Counted from the stretch's first letter, positions 54,551-63,462 are shown. The stretch is DNA of 64,000 nucleotides from Albirhodobacter sp042466415 (GCF_042466415.1 NZ_JAXHCH010000002.1:868001-932000); one strand, 5' to 3'. A program made the numbers and translations. The notes: generated from the letters alone by a model not told the origin.

Positions 54551-55333
54551 TCACATACCGACCTTGTCTTTATTTTTCAACCCGCGGCCCAGATAGGCCT
54601 CGATCACGGCCTCGTTTTGCATGATCGTATCGGGATGCCCCTTGGCGAGGACTTTCCCCTCAGCCATCACGATCACCGGATCACAGAGCCGGCCGATGAA
54701 ATCCATATCGTGCTCAATGACGCAGAACGTATAGCCACGCTCTTTGTTAAGGCGGATAATCGCATCGCCGATCGTGTTCAAAAGCGTGCGGTTTACGCCT
54801 GCGCCGACCTCATCAAGGAAAACGATCTTTGCATCCACCATCATCGTGCGGCCAAGCTCCAGAAGCTTCTTCTGCCCGCCCGAGAGATTGCCTGCCTTTT
54901 CGTCGCGCAGATGCGAAATCGTTAAGAAATCGAGGACCTCATCCGCTTTTTTGAGAAGGGCTGCCTCCTCCTGCGCGATGCGCGCGCGCATCACCCAAGT
55001 CTTCCACAAGCTTTCGCCAGTTTGCCCCGCAGGAACCATCATCAGATTCTCGCGCACGGTCATGGAGGAAAACTCATGTGCGATCTGGAAGGTCCGCAGC
55101 AATCCCTTATGGAATAGCTCATGTGGCGGAAGGCCGGTGATATCCTCGCCATCCATCAAAACGCGACCTGACGTCGGTTCATGAACCCCGGCGATCACGT
55201 TGAAAAGCGTGGATTTTCCGGCCCCATTCGGGCCGACGAGTCCGGTTATGGTGCCGGTGCCAATTTCAATACTGGCGCCGTCGACGGCGCTGAAACCGCC
55301 GAACTTTTTATGCAGGTTCTCAACCCTGATCAT
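54551..55333 (-). CDS. livG: Branched-chain amino-acid-type ABC transporter, ATPase LivG
   Basis: ATPase of 260 residues with Walker A GPNGAGKST near residue 37, the LivG-specific RTFQIAHEFSSMTVRENLM near 89, signature LSGGQKKLLELGR near 153, Walker B IVFLDEVGAGV (a V where P is usual in DEPxAG) and the switch histidine in VIEHDMDFI. ATG 55333 is used; 36 more codons are open upstream but lie across the livK-livG intergenic hairpin. Confidence 0.94.
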   Translation of the reverse strand: MIRVENLHKKFGGFSAVDGASIEIGTGTITGLVGPNGAGKSTLFNVIAGVHEPTSGRVLMDGEDITGLPPHELFHKGLLRTFQIAHEFSSMTVRENLMMVPAGQTGESLWKTWVMRARIAQEEAALLKKADEVLDFLTISHLRDEKAGNLSGGQKKLLELGRTMMVDAKIVFLDEVGAGVNRTLLNTIGDAIIRLNKERGYTFCVIEHDMDFIGRLCDPVIVMAEGKVLAKGHPDTIMQNEAVIEAYLGRGLKNKDKVGM

Positions 55334-55416
55334 TCGCCTTTGTCCCCTGTAAGGCTCCGAAGTCTTCACATTGTGTGAAGCGCGCCGTTTAACGGCTTTA
55401 GTCTCCGGAATAAAGA

Positions 55417-55438
55417 CAGCCCGGATTGCTCCGGGCTG
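55417..55438 (-). terminator. Hairpin between livK and livG
   Basis: An 8-bp GC stem (CAGCCCGG / CCGGGCTG) with a 6-base loop lies 22 bases after the livK stop and is followed on the minus strand by TCTTTATT. It likely ends most transcripts after livK, giving more binding protein than permease, with partial read-through. Confidence 0.75.
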
Positions 55439-55459
55439 CAAAACACGATGTGCCGCAAA

Positions 55460-56641
55460 TTAGCGGTATTGAACAGTCTCGATCTTGCCGTCCTTGATCT
55501 CGATTTCACGGAACGTACCCGAGCTTTCGCCGTTCCCGATGAACTCAACCGAGGACGCGCCCTGATAATCGATATCGGTGCCTGCTTTGATCAATTCGAG
55601 GGCTTTGCCCAACTCGCCTGGCAAGATCGGCTCGCCCGGTGCGTTGGCGATATCCATGATTTTGCCTTTGTATACCTGAGGATCCGACGAGCCTGCGGCT
55701 TGCATCGCGAGCAACATCAAAGCGGCCGCGTCATAAGCCTCGGAGGCGTAAACGGACGTGCCATCGAAACCGGCTTCGGTTGCCAATGCCACGAATTTGT
55801 CTTTGCCTTCGCCCTCGGAAGACGGCATTTGGCCGAACGACCCTTCGAGCTCTGCGGCGAAGTTGTCTTCGAGCGCTTGGCCGACCATCCCGTCCGGGAA
55901 GACGAAGGTTTCAAATGCGCCCGAATCAAGCGCGCCGCGCAGAACGCCTGCGCCGCCTTGGTCAACGTAGCCCGCGATCACCAGCGCATCACCGCCAGCC
56001 GACGCGAGAGCGCCAACTTCGGCGGAGTAGTCCGCTTTGCCGTCGTCATGCGCCGCGTTGATCGTGACCGATCCGCCCGCAGCTTCGAAGGCGGCGGCGA
56101 AGCTATCGGCCAGACCTTTGCCGTAGTCGTTGTTTGTATAGGTCAGAGCGACGGATTTAATGTCGTGCTCCATCAGGATTTCGGTCATCACGACGCCTTG
56201 GCGCGCATCAGATGGCGAGGTGCGGAAGAACAGTCCATCATCCGGCAGATCCGACAGCGCTGGCGATGTCGCGGAAGGCGAAATCATGACCATGCCGTTT
56301 GGCATCGCAACGTTTTGCAAGGACGCGGTCGTCTCGCCCGAGCACATGCCGCCCATGATGCCTTTGACCTTGTCGGACGTGATCAATTTCTCAACGCCTG
56401 CGGTCGCGGCAGCCGCGTCAACACAGGTGGAGTCCGAGCGCACCGGAACAACCGTGCTACCGTCGAGCAACATCCCCGAGTCGGAGACTTCCTTCATTGC
56501 AAGCTCCGCGCCCGATGCCATCGCAGGCGACATCGATTCGAGCGGACCGGTAAACCCGAGCGAAATCCCCATTTTGATTTCTTCGGCATTCGCCATCCCG
56601 GCAAGCATAATTGCGGTCGTGGCAAGAAGCAGCTTTTTCAT
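55460..56641 (-). CDS. livK: Branched-chain amino-acid-type ABC transporter, binding protein LivK
   Basis: Periplasmic type I binding protein of 393 residues. The signal peptide is about residues 1-20, ending GMANA-E. The mature part starts IKMGISLGFTGPLESMSPAMASGAELA, as in LivJ/LivK-type proteins, and has the VALTYTNNDYGKGLADSF segment near 163. I start at ATG 56641 with GGGAG upstream; 17 upstream codons are open. The ligand is unproven. Confidence 0.93.
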   Translation of the reverse strand: MKKLLLATTAIMLAGMANAEEIKMGISLGFTGPLESMSPAMASGAELAMKEVSDSGMLLDGSTVVPVRSDSTCVDAAAATAGVEKLITSDKVKGIMGGMCSGETTASLQNVAMPNGMVMISPSATSPALSDLPDDGLFFRTSPSDARQGVVMTEILMEHDIKSVALTYTNNDYGKGLADSFAAAFEAAGGSVTINAAHDDGKADYSAEVGALASAGGDALVIAGYVDQGGAGVLRGALDSGAFETFVFPDGMVGQALEDNFAAELEGSFGQMPSSEGEGKDKFVALATEAGFDGTSVYASEAYDAAALMLLAMQAAGSSDPQVYKGKIMDIANAPGEPILPGELGKALELIKAGTDIDYQGASSVEFIGNGESSGTFREIEIKDGKIETVQYR

Positions 56642-56783
56642 ACGTAGTCTCCCAAGGTTTAGTCCAGTGTCTGGATCTTTGTCCTGCCTCACACGCTAGA
56701 GCTTGCCTCGAAAAAAGGGAAGCCGTCTGAAACAGGGGATATTGCGAAATTGCGGCGCGCGAGGGGGCTGCGGCGCTTGATGG

Positions 56784-57989
56784 TTAATTGCCCGCCCCAT
56801 CGTCAAAGTCATCCGCATCCGAGTCATCATCGAAGTCGTCCAGCTCGGGATCAAAGAGCGGAAGCGGTTCCTCCAACGGCGGGCCCTCCACCGTAAGATT
56901 GGTGAAGGCACCATCCGAGACGGGACTTTCGTTTACCGCATCCTCAATCAGATCGGAGCCGGCCTCGTAATTGCCATCCCCCGCGCCATGCGTTCCACGC
57001 TCGCGGTAGGGGGTGGTCTGGTAATGCGCGCGGTAGCATTTGGAGAAATGCGAGGGCGATGCAAAACCGCAGGCCAAGGCAACATTTATCACCGACATTT
57101 CCGTTTGCATCAAAAGGTTACGCGCCTTTTGCAACCTGACTTCCATATAATACCGCTTCGGGCTGCGGTTCAGGTAGCGCCGGAACAAGCGTTCGAGCTG
57201 ACGGGTTGACATGCCGACCTCTTCCGCAAGCACCGACGGGCTGATCGGCTCCTCGAGATTGGCCTCCATCCGTCCGATGACCTGCGCAAGCTTCGGGTGA
57301 CGCACGCCGATCCTAGTGGGAATGGACAGGCGTTGGCTGTCTTTGTCGGACCGGATCGAGTTATAAATCAGCTGATCTGCAACGCTCGAGGCGAGCTGAT
57401 CGCCCTGTTGGTGCGCGATCAACTTGAGCATCAGATCAATTGAGGCTGTGCCGCCCGCCGTGCTCATCCGGTTTCCGTCGATAACGAACACTGATTTTGT
57501 GAGGTTAACATCCTCGAATTGTTCGGAAAAACTATCCTGATTTTCCCAATGGATCGTCGCGCGTTTGCCGTCCAGAAGGCCCGCCTTCGCGACCGCCCAA
57601 GACCCCGTGCACAACCCCGCGACACCCGCGCCGCGTCGCGCTTCGCGCCGCAACCAGTTCAAAATCGGCTTGCTGGTTGCCTCCGCCACGTCGACCCCGC
57701 CACACACCATGACGGTATCATCGCGCGAAATTTCCTCCAAACCGAGATCAAGCCGGATCCGCGCCCCGTTCGAGCACCGTGCCTCAACGCCGCCTTCACC
57801 CGCCAAAACCCATGAATACAGCTGCCGCCCCGATACACGGTTGGCGAGGCGTAAAGGTTCAACGGCGCCCGCGAAGGACATCATCGTAAACCGATCCAGC
57901 AAAAGGAACACAAACCGATAGGGCTTGGGATCGGACGGCTGGATGTTGGTGGCACGCCGTGTGGCGCTGGGGGGAGGCGTGAGAGGCAT
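56784..57989 (-). CDS. GlxA-family AraC-type transcriptional regulator
   Basis: A 401-residue regulator. Residues about 20-200 form a DJ-1/PfpI-like domain with the elbow GLCTGSW near residue 125, and about 230-325 form an AraC double helix-turn-helix (LAEEVGMSTRQLERLFRRYL, then INVALACGFASPSHFSKCYR). The architecture is that of GbdR and ArgR-type regulators that answer to glycine betaine or amino acids. The last 70 residues are an unusual acidic tail ending DDDSDADDFDDGAGN. It is upstream of livK on the same strand and may regulate the transporter. ATG 57989 is used. Confidence 0.85.
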   Translation of the reverse strand: MPLTPPPSATRRATNIQPSDPKPYRFVFLLLDRFTMMSFAGAVEPLRLANRVSGRQLYSWVLAGEGGVEARCSNGARIRLDLGLEEISRDDTVMVCGGVDVAEATSKPILNWLRREARRGAGVAGLCTGSWAVAKAGLLDGKRATIHWENQDSFSEQFEDVNLTKSVFVIDGNRMSTAGGTASIDLMLKLIAHQQGDQLASSVADQLIYNSIRSDKDSQRLSIPTRIGVRHPKLAQVIGRMEANLEEPISPSVLAEEVGMSTRQLERLFRRYLNRSPKRYYMEVRLQKARNLLMQTEMSVINVALACGFASPSHFSKCYRAHYQTTPYRERGTHGAGDGNYEAGSDLIEDAVNESPVSDGAFTNLTVEGPPLEEPLPLFDPELDDFDDDSDADDFDDGAGN

Positions 57990-58148
57990 TTGCGACCTGT
58001 TGATGTCGGATTTGGCGAGATAAACGAGGAATTTACGGCGGCGCAAGAGAAATTGAGGCGCGCATGGCTGGCCTATCCATTGGGGTAAACACATGTGCTG
58101 ACGCTAGGGATAGAGTCGCTGCCTTTTTAAGCATTCGAAAAAGAGGGT

Positions 58149-58177
58149 TTGTAAGCGCCAATTGGCGCGTCTATAGG
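58149..58177 (+). promoter_or_regulatory. Predicted promoter of the DAHP synthase gene with internal palindrome
   Basis: TTGTAA (58149-58154) and TATAGG (58172-58177) are 17 bases apart. The spacer is almost filled by the perfect 14-bp palindrome GCGCCAATTGGCGC (58155-58168), a likely repressor site. Transcription would start near 58184, about 35 bases before the ATG. Confidence 0.55.
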
Positions 58178-58217
58178 TAATCCCACACGTTTTTCTAAGG
58201 TAGTTCGGGAGTAGATC

Positions 58218-59579
58218 ATGGCATGGACAAAAGCTGACTGGCGCGCAAAACCGCGGGTACAGATGCCCGATTATCCGGATCAAGCGGCCCTGAACGCGGT
58301 CGAAGCGCAATTGGGCAAGATGCCGCCGCTCGTTTTTGCGGGTGAAGCACGTCGCCTGAAAGCCCAGCTTGCCGAGGCGGGCGCGGGGCGCGCGTTCTTG
58401 TTGCAAGGCGGTGATTGCGCGGAAAGCTTTGCAGAATTCTCTGCCGACAATATCCGCGATACATTCAAAGTCATGTTGCAGATGGCGATCGTTTTGACGT
58501 GGGGCGCGAAAGTTCCTGTCATCAAGGTTGGCCGGATGGCAGGGCAATTCGCCAAACCGCGGTCGGCACCGACCGAAGTCATCGGCGGCGTGGAATACCC
58601 GAGCTACCGCGGCGATATCATCAACGGGTTCGACGCCACGATGGAAGCGCGCCTGCCGGAACCCGCGCGCATGTTGCAAGCCTACACGCAAGCCGCGGCA
58701 TCTCTGAACCTACTGCGCGCGTTTTCGACCGGTGGCTATGCCGATATTCACCGTGTGCAATCCTGGATCTCGGGCTTCGCGGAAGAACCTGCGGCGGCGC
58801 GCTATAAAGACATCGCGCAACGCATTGAAGATTCACTCGATTTCATGTCTGCTGCTGGTGTGACATCTGCCACCGCGCATGAGCTTGCGCAGGTTGATTT
58901 CTACACCTCGCATGAATCTCTCCTGCTGGAGTATGAGGAGGCGCTGTGCCGTGTCGACTCGACGTCCGGTCTGCCGGTTGCGGGATCGGGGCACATGCTT
59001 TGGATCGGGGATCGCACCCGCCAGCCGGACGGCGCGCATGTTGAATTCTGTTCGGGCGTGCAAAACCCGATCGGTTTGAAATGCGGCCCGACGACAACAG
59101 CGGAGGACCTCAAAGTCCTGATGGCAAAGCTCAACCCCGAGAATGAAGCGGGTCGTTTGACGCTGATCGCGCGGTTTGGGGCGGGCAAGGTCGGTGATCA
59201 TCTTCCACGCCTCGTCGAGACGGTGAAAACCGAGGGCGCGAATGTGGTCTGGTCCTGCGATGCGATGCATGGCAACACGATCAAATCGGCGTCTGGCTAT
59301 AAAACACGGCCGTTCGACGCGGTGTTGCAAGAGGTGCGCGAGTTCTTTGCCGTGCACCGCGAGCAAAACACCATTCCGGGCGGCGTGCATTTCGAAATGA
59401 CCGGTAAAGACGTTACCGAATGCACGGGTGGTGTGCGTGCGGTCACGGACGAGGATCTCTCCGATCGTTACCATACCGCTTGCGATCCGCGTTTGAACGC
59501 GTCGCAATCGCTGGAGCTGGCCTTCCTCGTTGCCGAAGAGCTCACCGCACTGCGCAAGGAACGTCGCGCAATCGCGTGA
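58218..59579 (+). CDS. Class II 3-deoxy-7-phosphoheptulonate synthase
   Basis: First enzyme of the shikimate pathway: phosphoenolpyruvate plus erythrose 4-phosphate to DAHP. The 453-residue protein is of the plant/bacterial type II: FLLQGGDCAESFAEF near residue 60 with the metal-binding Cys, VIKVGRMAGQFAKPRS near 100, and WSCDAMHGNT and PGGVHFEMTGKDVTEC towards the end supply the remaining metal ligands. No type I (AroFGH) features are seen. It is a single gene with its own promoter and terminator. Confidence 0.97.
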   Translation: MAWTKADWRAKPRVQMPDYPDQAALNAVEAQLGKMPPLVFAGEARRLKAQLAEAGAGRAFLLQGGDCAESFAEFSADNIRDTFKVMLQMAIVLTWGAKVPVIKVGRMAGQFAKPRSAPTEVIGGVEYPSYRGDIINGFDATMEARLPEPARMLQAYTQAAASLNLLRAFSTGGYADIHRVQSWISGFAEEPAAARYKDIAQRIEDSLDFMSAAGVTSATAHELAQVDFYTSHESLLLEYEEALCRVDSTSGLPVAGSGHMLWIGDRTRQPDGAHVEFCSGVQNPIGLKCGPTTTAEDLKVLMAKLNPENEAGRLTLIARFGAGKVGDHLPRLVETVKTEGANVVWSCDAMHGNTIKSASGYKTRPFDAVLQEVREFFAVHREQNTIPGGVHFEMTGKDVTECTGGVRAVTDEDLSDRYHTACDPRLNASQSLELAFLVAEELTALRKERRAIA

Positions 59580-59624
59580 GATTGTTCTTCACCCAAAGGG
59601 TGAGCTTTGACGTTTAAGTAATTG

Positions 59625-59655
59625 AAAAGGCGCCCAAGATTGGGGCGCCTTTTTT
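59625..59655 (+). terminator. Rho-independent terminator after DAHP synthase
   Basis: AAAAGGCGCCC and GGGCGCCTTTT form an 11-bp stem with a 7-base loop, followed by more T. It also serves the converging PAS-protein gene that ends at 59668. Confidence 0.92.
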
Positions 59656-59667
59656 AGTTTAAACCTC

Positions 59668-60441
59668 TCACACGATCCGCATCATGGCGCGCCGTTCTTC
59701 CGGCGTCATACGCGCGATCCGCTCGCTGATCTCGGGCGCGGGGGACGCGGGCGGCTGCGAAGCGGTCACTTGGGGCAACGACGTTTGCGCCTTTTGCAAA
59801 CGCGCTTTAGCAAGGCCACGCTCGGCAGGCGACGGCGATCCTTCCGCAAATTGTGGCATGATCGGCGTCGGTAGACTTTGCTCCATCGGTTTTCCGGCAT
59901 CGACCGGAGTCATCATGTGCGACGCAATATCGAAACGGCGTGGCTTGCGCCCGATCTCGCCCTCACTCACAAGGCATCCAAGAGCGCGGTTCATATCGCC
60001 AAGGTCCGATGTCAGCGGCAGTAACACCAGTTTCGCCGTCAATGTTGGTTTGCCGATGCTGGTCTCCGCAACGAGATCCATCTCAATCGCATTGGGCCCC
60101 GCAAAGCAGGCCTCGAGCGCCTCGGCCAAGGGCTTACGGCTTGACGGCGCAAAGAGCGCACTCATCGGCATTCCGCGCACTTCCATCCCCATCAAATCGT
60201 TCAAATGCAGGCCCGCGATCCGCATCCGAACCATCCCGGGCGCCACACGCTCAACAATGAACGCATATTCCAAATTCCCGCCGATTCCGCGCGGATCGAC
60301 ATCGGATCGCATCGGAACCGCGCGGCCCTTGCGCAACCCATCCCAATAGCTGCGCATGTCATTGCAAACGCGCGAAGCGAGCCCGCGTCCAAAGTCAGCG
60401 ACCGAAATTACAGTGCCCGAATTCGTTTCATCATGTTCCAT
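59668..60441 (-). CDS. PAS_5-type PAS-domain protein
   Basis: A 257-residue cytoplasmic protein. Residues about 25-165 match the alphaproteobacterial PAS_5 pattern (YWDGLRKGRAVPMRSDVDP, LEYAFIVERVAPGMVRMRIAGLHLNDLMGMEVRGMP). The C-terminal third is Pro/Ala/Gln-rich and ends in a short helix, with no output domain. It is probably a sensor or partner protein; the ligand and target are unknown. Confidence 0.8.
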   Translation of the reverse strand: MEHDETNSGTVISVADFGRGLASRVCNDMRSYWDGLRKGRAVPMRSDVDPRGIGGNLEYAFIVERVAPGMVRMRIAGLHLNDLMGMEVRGMPMSALFAPSSRKPLAEALEACFAGPNAIEMDLVAETSIGKPTLTAKLVLLPLTSDLGDMNRALGCLVSEGEIGRKPRRFDIASHMMTPVDAGKPMEQSLPTPIMPQFAEGSPSPAERGLAKARLQKAQTSLPQVTASQPPASPAPEISERIARMTPEERRAMMRIV

Positions 60442-60673
60442 CTGCGTCCATTTCCCAGTCTCCCTCAGGCGACCGTTATCTAGAATGTAGCGCGCTTTGG
60501 GGCCGACCCTGCCAAAAACACTTATTCCCGCACCCTGTCAGGGCGCTGGAAGGTGGTGGCGTTAGGTGGCGTGTGTTAACCAATGCACTCAAAATCTTAC
60601 CTTGAAATTAATATACGCGTTTTGAACGAATTTATGCGTACTAAACTCTTAAATGGTTAAGGAGATCGGGAAA

Positions 60674-61571
60674 ATGCGCGTTAATTCCATGACGGGCTTT
60701 GCGTCGTCGCAAGGCGCCGCGTCGGGCTATGAATGGGCGTGGGATATCCGTTCGGTGAACGGCAAAACCCTCGACATAAGGGCGCGGTTTCCGGAGTGGA
60801 TTGAAGGGCTAGAACCCCTTGTTCGCAAAGCGATTTCGGATGCCGTGGCCCGTGGAAATATCGCGATTTCCTTAAGGGTCAAAAAGAGTGACGAAACGGC
60901 AGGTTTGCGCGTATCGCAGCAGGGGTTGCAGGCGGCGATTGACGCGCTTTTGAATGTCCAAAAAACGGCATCCACAGCGGGTTTATCCCTCGCGCCGTTA
61001 ACAAGTTTCGATTTGCTTAACGTTCGCGGAGTGCTCGAACTCTTCTCCCTCCGAGAGCAGTTCAACCGAGAAACTGCGCGCGCAAGTGCTCGAATCACTG
61101 CCGGATTTGCTCACAGAATTTACCAAGATGCGACGCTTTGAGGGCGCGCAGCTCGCCGAGGCGCTTACCAATCAGCTCTTGAAGATCGAGGCCCTCATCG
61201 AGGCGGCGGTCATTCAGGCTGAGCGCGATATCCCCGGGCGCCATAGGGCGTTTGTCACCGCGACCCAACGTTTGATCGGGGGCGCGGACGGTCTTGACCC
61301 GCAACGGATTGCACAAGAACTCGCGATCCTGGCGATGAAATCGGATGCGACAGAGGAAATCGACCGGCTACGCGCCCATCTCGCAGCGGCGCGGGCTTTG
61401 CTCGCGGATCACGGGCCGATCGGGCGCAAATTCGAATTTCTGACGCAAGAGTTCCTGCGGGAGGCAAACACTCTATGCGCCAAATCCGCGTCAACTGGAT
61501 TGACGGCGATCGGGCTTGACCTCAAGCATGTGATCGACCAGATGCGCGAGCAAATCCAGAACGTGGAGTAA
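60674..61571 (+). pseudogene. yicC: YicC-family endoribonuclease gene with a frameshift
   Basis: Two overlapping frames encode successive parts of one YicC-family protein (COG1561, about 290 residues). Bases 60674-61141 give the N-terminal half (MRVNSMTGFASSQG, SVNGKTLDIRARFPEW, LNVRGVLEL). The frame ending at 61571 gives the C-terminal half (LRAQVLESLPDLLTEFTKMRRFEGAQL, GPIGRKFEFLTQEFLREANTL). To join them, one base must be skipped between about 61040 and 61070, in the run CTCTTCTCCCTCC or just after it. This is a real frameshift, a sequencing error or, less likely, programmed shifting. Both halves are otherwise well conserved, which argues for a recent event or an error. gmk follows 3 bp downstream. 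Confidence 0.85.
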
Positions 61572-61574
61572 ATC

Positions 61575-62231
61575 ATGCTAAGCCAATTTGACTCGATGCA
61601 GCGCCGGGGCCTCCTGATTATCCTGTCTTCGCCGTCGGGCGCGGGGAAATCCACGCTGGCCAAGCGATTGATGGCGTGGGATCCAACGCTGTCCTTCTCC
61701 GTGTCCGCGACAACCCGCAGCCCGCGGGAGGGCGAAGTTGATGGCCGCGATTATTTCTTCAAACCAAAACCCGAGTTTGAAACCATGGTCGCGGCCGGAG
61801 AGATGCTTGAACACGCACAAGTCTTCGGAAATTTCTACGGCACGCCAAAGGCGCCTGTGGAGGCGGCAATGCAGGCTGGGCGCGACACGTTATTTGATAT
61901 TGATTGGCAGGGTGGTCAACAAATCCGTCGTTCCAGTTTGGGGAAGGATGTCGTTTCGATCTTCATCCTTCCGCCCTCGATCGCCGAGCTTGAGACGCGC
62001 CTGCGCGGCCGTGCGCAAGATAGCGAGGAGGTGATCGCCGGCCGGATGGCAAAATCGAGGGACGAGATAAGTCATTGGGCGGAATATGATTATGTCATCG
62101 TAAACCGAGACGTCGACGCGGCCGAGGAGGAGGTGAAGACCATCTTGCAAGCCGAGCGCGCGCGGGCGGATCGCCAACCTGGCCTGAACGAATTTGTTCG
62201 CGCCCTGAACACGGAGTTTGAAACCCGATGA
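61575..62231 (+). CDS. gmk: Guanylate kinase
   Basis: Phosphorylates GMP to GDP. The 218-residue protein has the P-loop SSPSGAGKST near residue 18, the GMP-binding SATTRSPREGEVDGRDYFF near 43 and DIDWQGGQQIR near 110. GGAG precedes the ATG. It follows yicC by 3 bp and overlaps the next gene by 4 bp; the yicC-gmk pairing is common in proteobacteria. Confidence 0.97.
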   Translation: MLSQFDSMQRRGLLIILSSPSGAGKSTLAKRLMAWDPTLSFSVSATTRSPREGEVDGRDYFFKPKPEFETMVAAGEMLEHAQVFGNFYGTPKAPVEAAMQAGRDTLFDIDWQGGQQIRRSSLGKDVVSIFILPPSIAELETRLRGRAQDSEEVIAGRMAKSRDEISHWAEYDYVIVNRDVDAAEEEVKTILQAERARADRQPGLNEFVRALNTEFETR

Positions 62232-62746
62232 TCTATTCGCTCGACGGCATTTCACCGCAGATCGCGCCAAACGCTTGGGTCGCTCCCGATGCCAATCTCA
62301 TCGGCAAAGTTGTTTTGGAAGATGAGGCTTCGGTCTGGTTCGGGTGCACATTGCGCGGCGACAATGAGGAAATCCGGATTGGACGGGGATCAAACGTGCA
62401 AGAAAACTGCGTGTTGCACACCGATATGGGCTCGCCCCTGATCATTGGCGCGGATTGCACGGTGGGGCATAAAGCGATGTTGCACGGGTGTATTATCGGT
62501 GATGGGTCTTTGATTGGAATGGGCGCGATCATTCTGAACGGGGCTAAAATAGGGCGGGGTTGTTTGATCGGGGCAGGGGCTCTGGTCACGGAAAACAAGG
62601 ATATTCCCGATTGCAGCCTTGTTATGGGAAGCCCTGCCAAAGTCGTTCGGCAATTGGACGAGGCCGCACGTGAGAAACTAAAAGCGTCGGCGGCAGGCTA
62701 CCGTGCCAATGCGCGACGCTTCGCACAGACACTCGTCCCTTTGTGA
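62228..62746 (+). CDS. Gamma-carbonic-anhydrase-family hexapeptide-repeat protein
   Basis: A 172-residue left-handed beta-helix with hexapeptide repeats through about residues 15-135. It has VWFGCTLRGDNEEIRIGRGSNVQENCVLHTD and the metal-binding histidines in HTD, GHKAMLHGCIIG. This is the YrdA/PaaY/CaiE-like branch. It overlaps gmk by 4 bp. Carbonic anhydrase activity is possible but many relatives are acyl-CoA thioesterases or of unknown role. Confidence 0.9.
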   Translation: MIYSLDGISPQIAPNAWVAPDANLIGKVVLEDEASVWFGCTLRGDNEEIRIGRGSNVQENCVLHTDMGSPLIIGADCTVGHKAMLHGCIIGDGSLIGMGAIILNGAKIGRGCLIGAGALVTENKDIPDCSLVMGSPAKVVRQLDEAAREKLKASAAGYRANARRFAQTLVPL

Positions 62747-62765
62747 TCGCACGGGACGCGGCAGG

Positions 62766-63185
62766 CTACCGCGAGAGATCGGATTTCCGGTTGGGACAAG
62801 GCACTTCGATCAGCCGGAAATCCAGACGCGGAAACCGGTTTTCAACCTCTTTACAAATCAATTGCGCGTTGGGAACCGGACGCGAAAAAGCTCGGATGCG
62901 CCCAGAATACCCATAATTGATAAGACGATTGGTCAGGTCAAAAACATCATGCCCTGATCCAATCAAGGGCACCATGACAACGTCAGGCGCGACCTGTTCC
63001 AAAAACTTCCGCGACACGCTCTCGCCGGTACAGGTTACGACATTGGCGCCGATCAAGCTGCGCAGGGCAGCGGGAATGTCGTGGGTAGGGTCAATCAGAA
63101 GTACGCGACGGATCGCGTAAGATTCGCGCGCAAATTGCGCGGCAATTGACGAGTGAACTGCACTCCCAAAGGGCATAATTGCCAT
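62766..63185 (-). CDS. Receiver-like protein without phosphoacceptor
   Basis: A 139-residue protein whose pattern of strands and helices from residue 26 (RRVLLIDPTHDIPAALRSLIG, VAPDVVMVPLIGSG, NRLINYGYSGRIRAFSR) resembles a response-regulator receiver. At the end of strand 3, where the phosphorylated Asp should be, it has P73. It would therefore be an atypical, phosphorylation-independent receiver. It is divergent from phoR by 277 bp and converges on the gmk unit. The function is unknown; a link to the adjacent phosphate sensor is inference. AGGA precedes the ATG. Confidence 0.6.
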   Translation of the reverse strand: MAIMPFGSAVHSSIAAQFARESYAIRRVLLIDPTHDIPAALRSLIGANVVTCTGESVSRKFLEQVAPDVVMVPLIGSGHDVFDLTNRLINYGYSGRIRAFSRPVPNAQLICKEVENRFPRLDFRLIEVPCPNRKSDLSR

Positions 63186-63389
63186 AATTCATCCTGAATC
63201 TACCCGACGACGCGGGACAAACGACTTCGTCGCTCGGTGGTTAATTCTAACAACCTCCTACCCCAGCGACAAGTTTCAACCCGTGATTGTTCGCGCAAAT
63301 ACGTAAATAAATAATTTATAAAATGCCTGAACCCCGTCCGTTTATGCCGCCACGCGTCAATTTAACCAGAATTTTCAGTGAAATCCGCA

Positions 63390-63418
63390 TTGTCACGCTC
63401 TCGTCACGTTCATCACCT
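63390..63418 (+). promoter_or_regulatory. PHO-box-like repeats upstream of phoR
   Basis: TTGTCAC, TCGTCAC and ATCACCT start at 63390, 63401 and 63412, exactly 11 bp apart, as in PhoB boxes (7-bp repeats with 4-bp gaps; CTGTCAT consensus). A TATTAA at 63427-63432 is correctly placed to be the -10. The repeats end 44 bases before the ATG. Confidence 0.6.
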
Positions 63419-63462
63419 TGATTCCATATTAAAGAAGCGGCAATCGTGCCGCGGGAGGCGCC

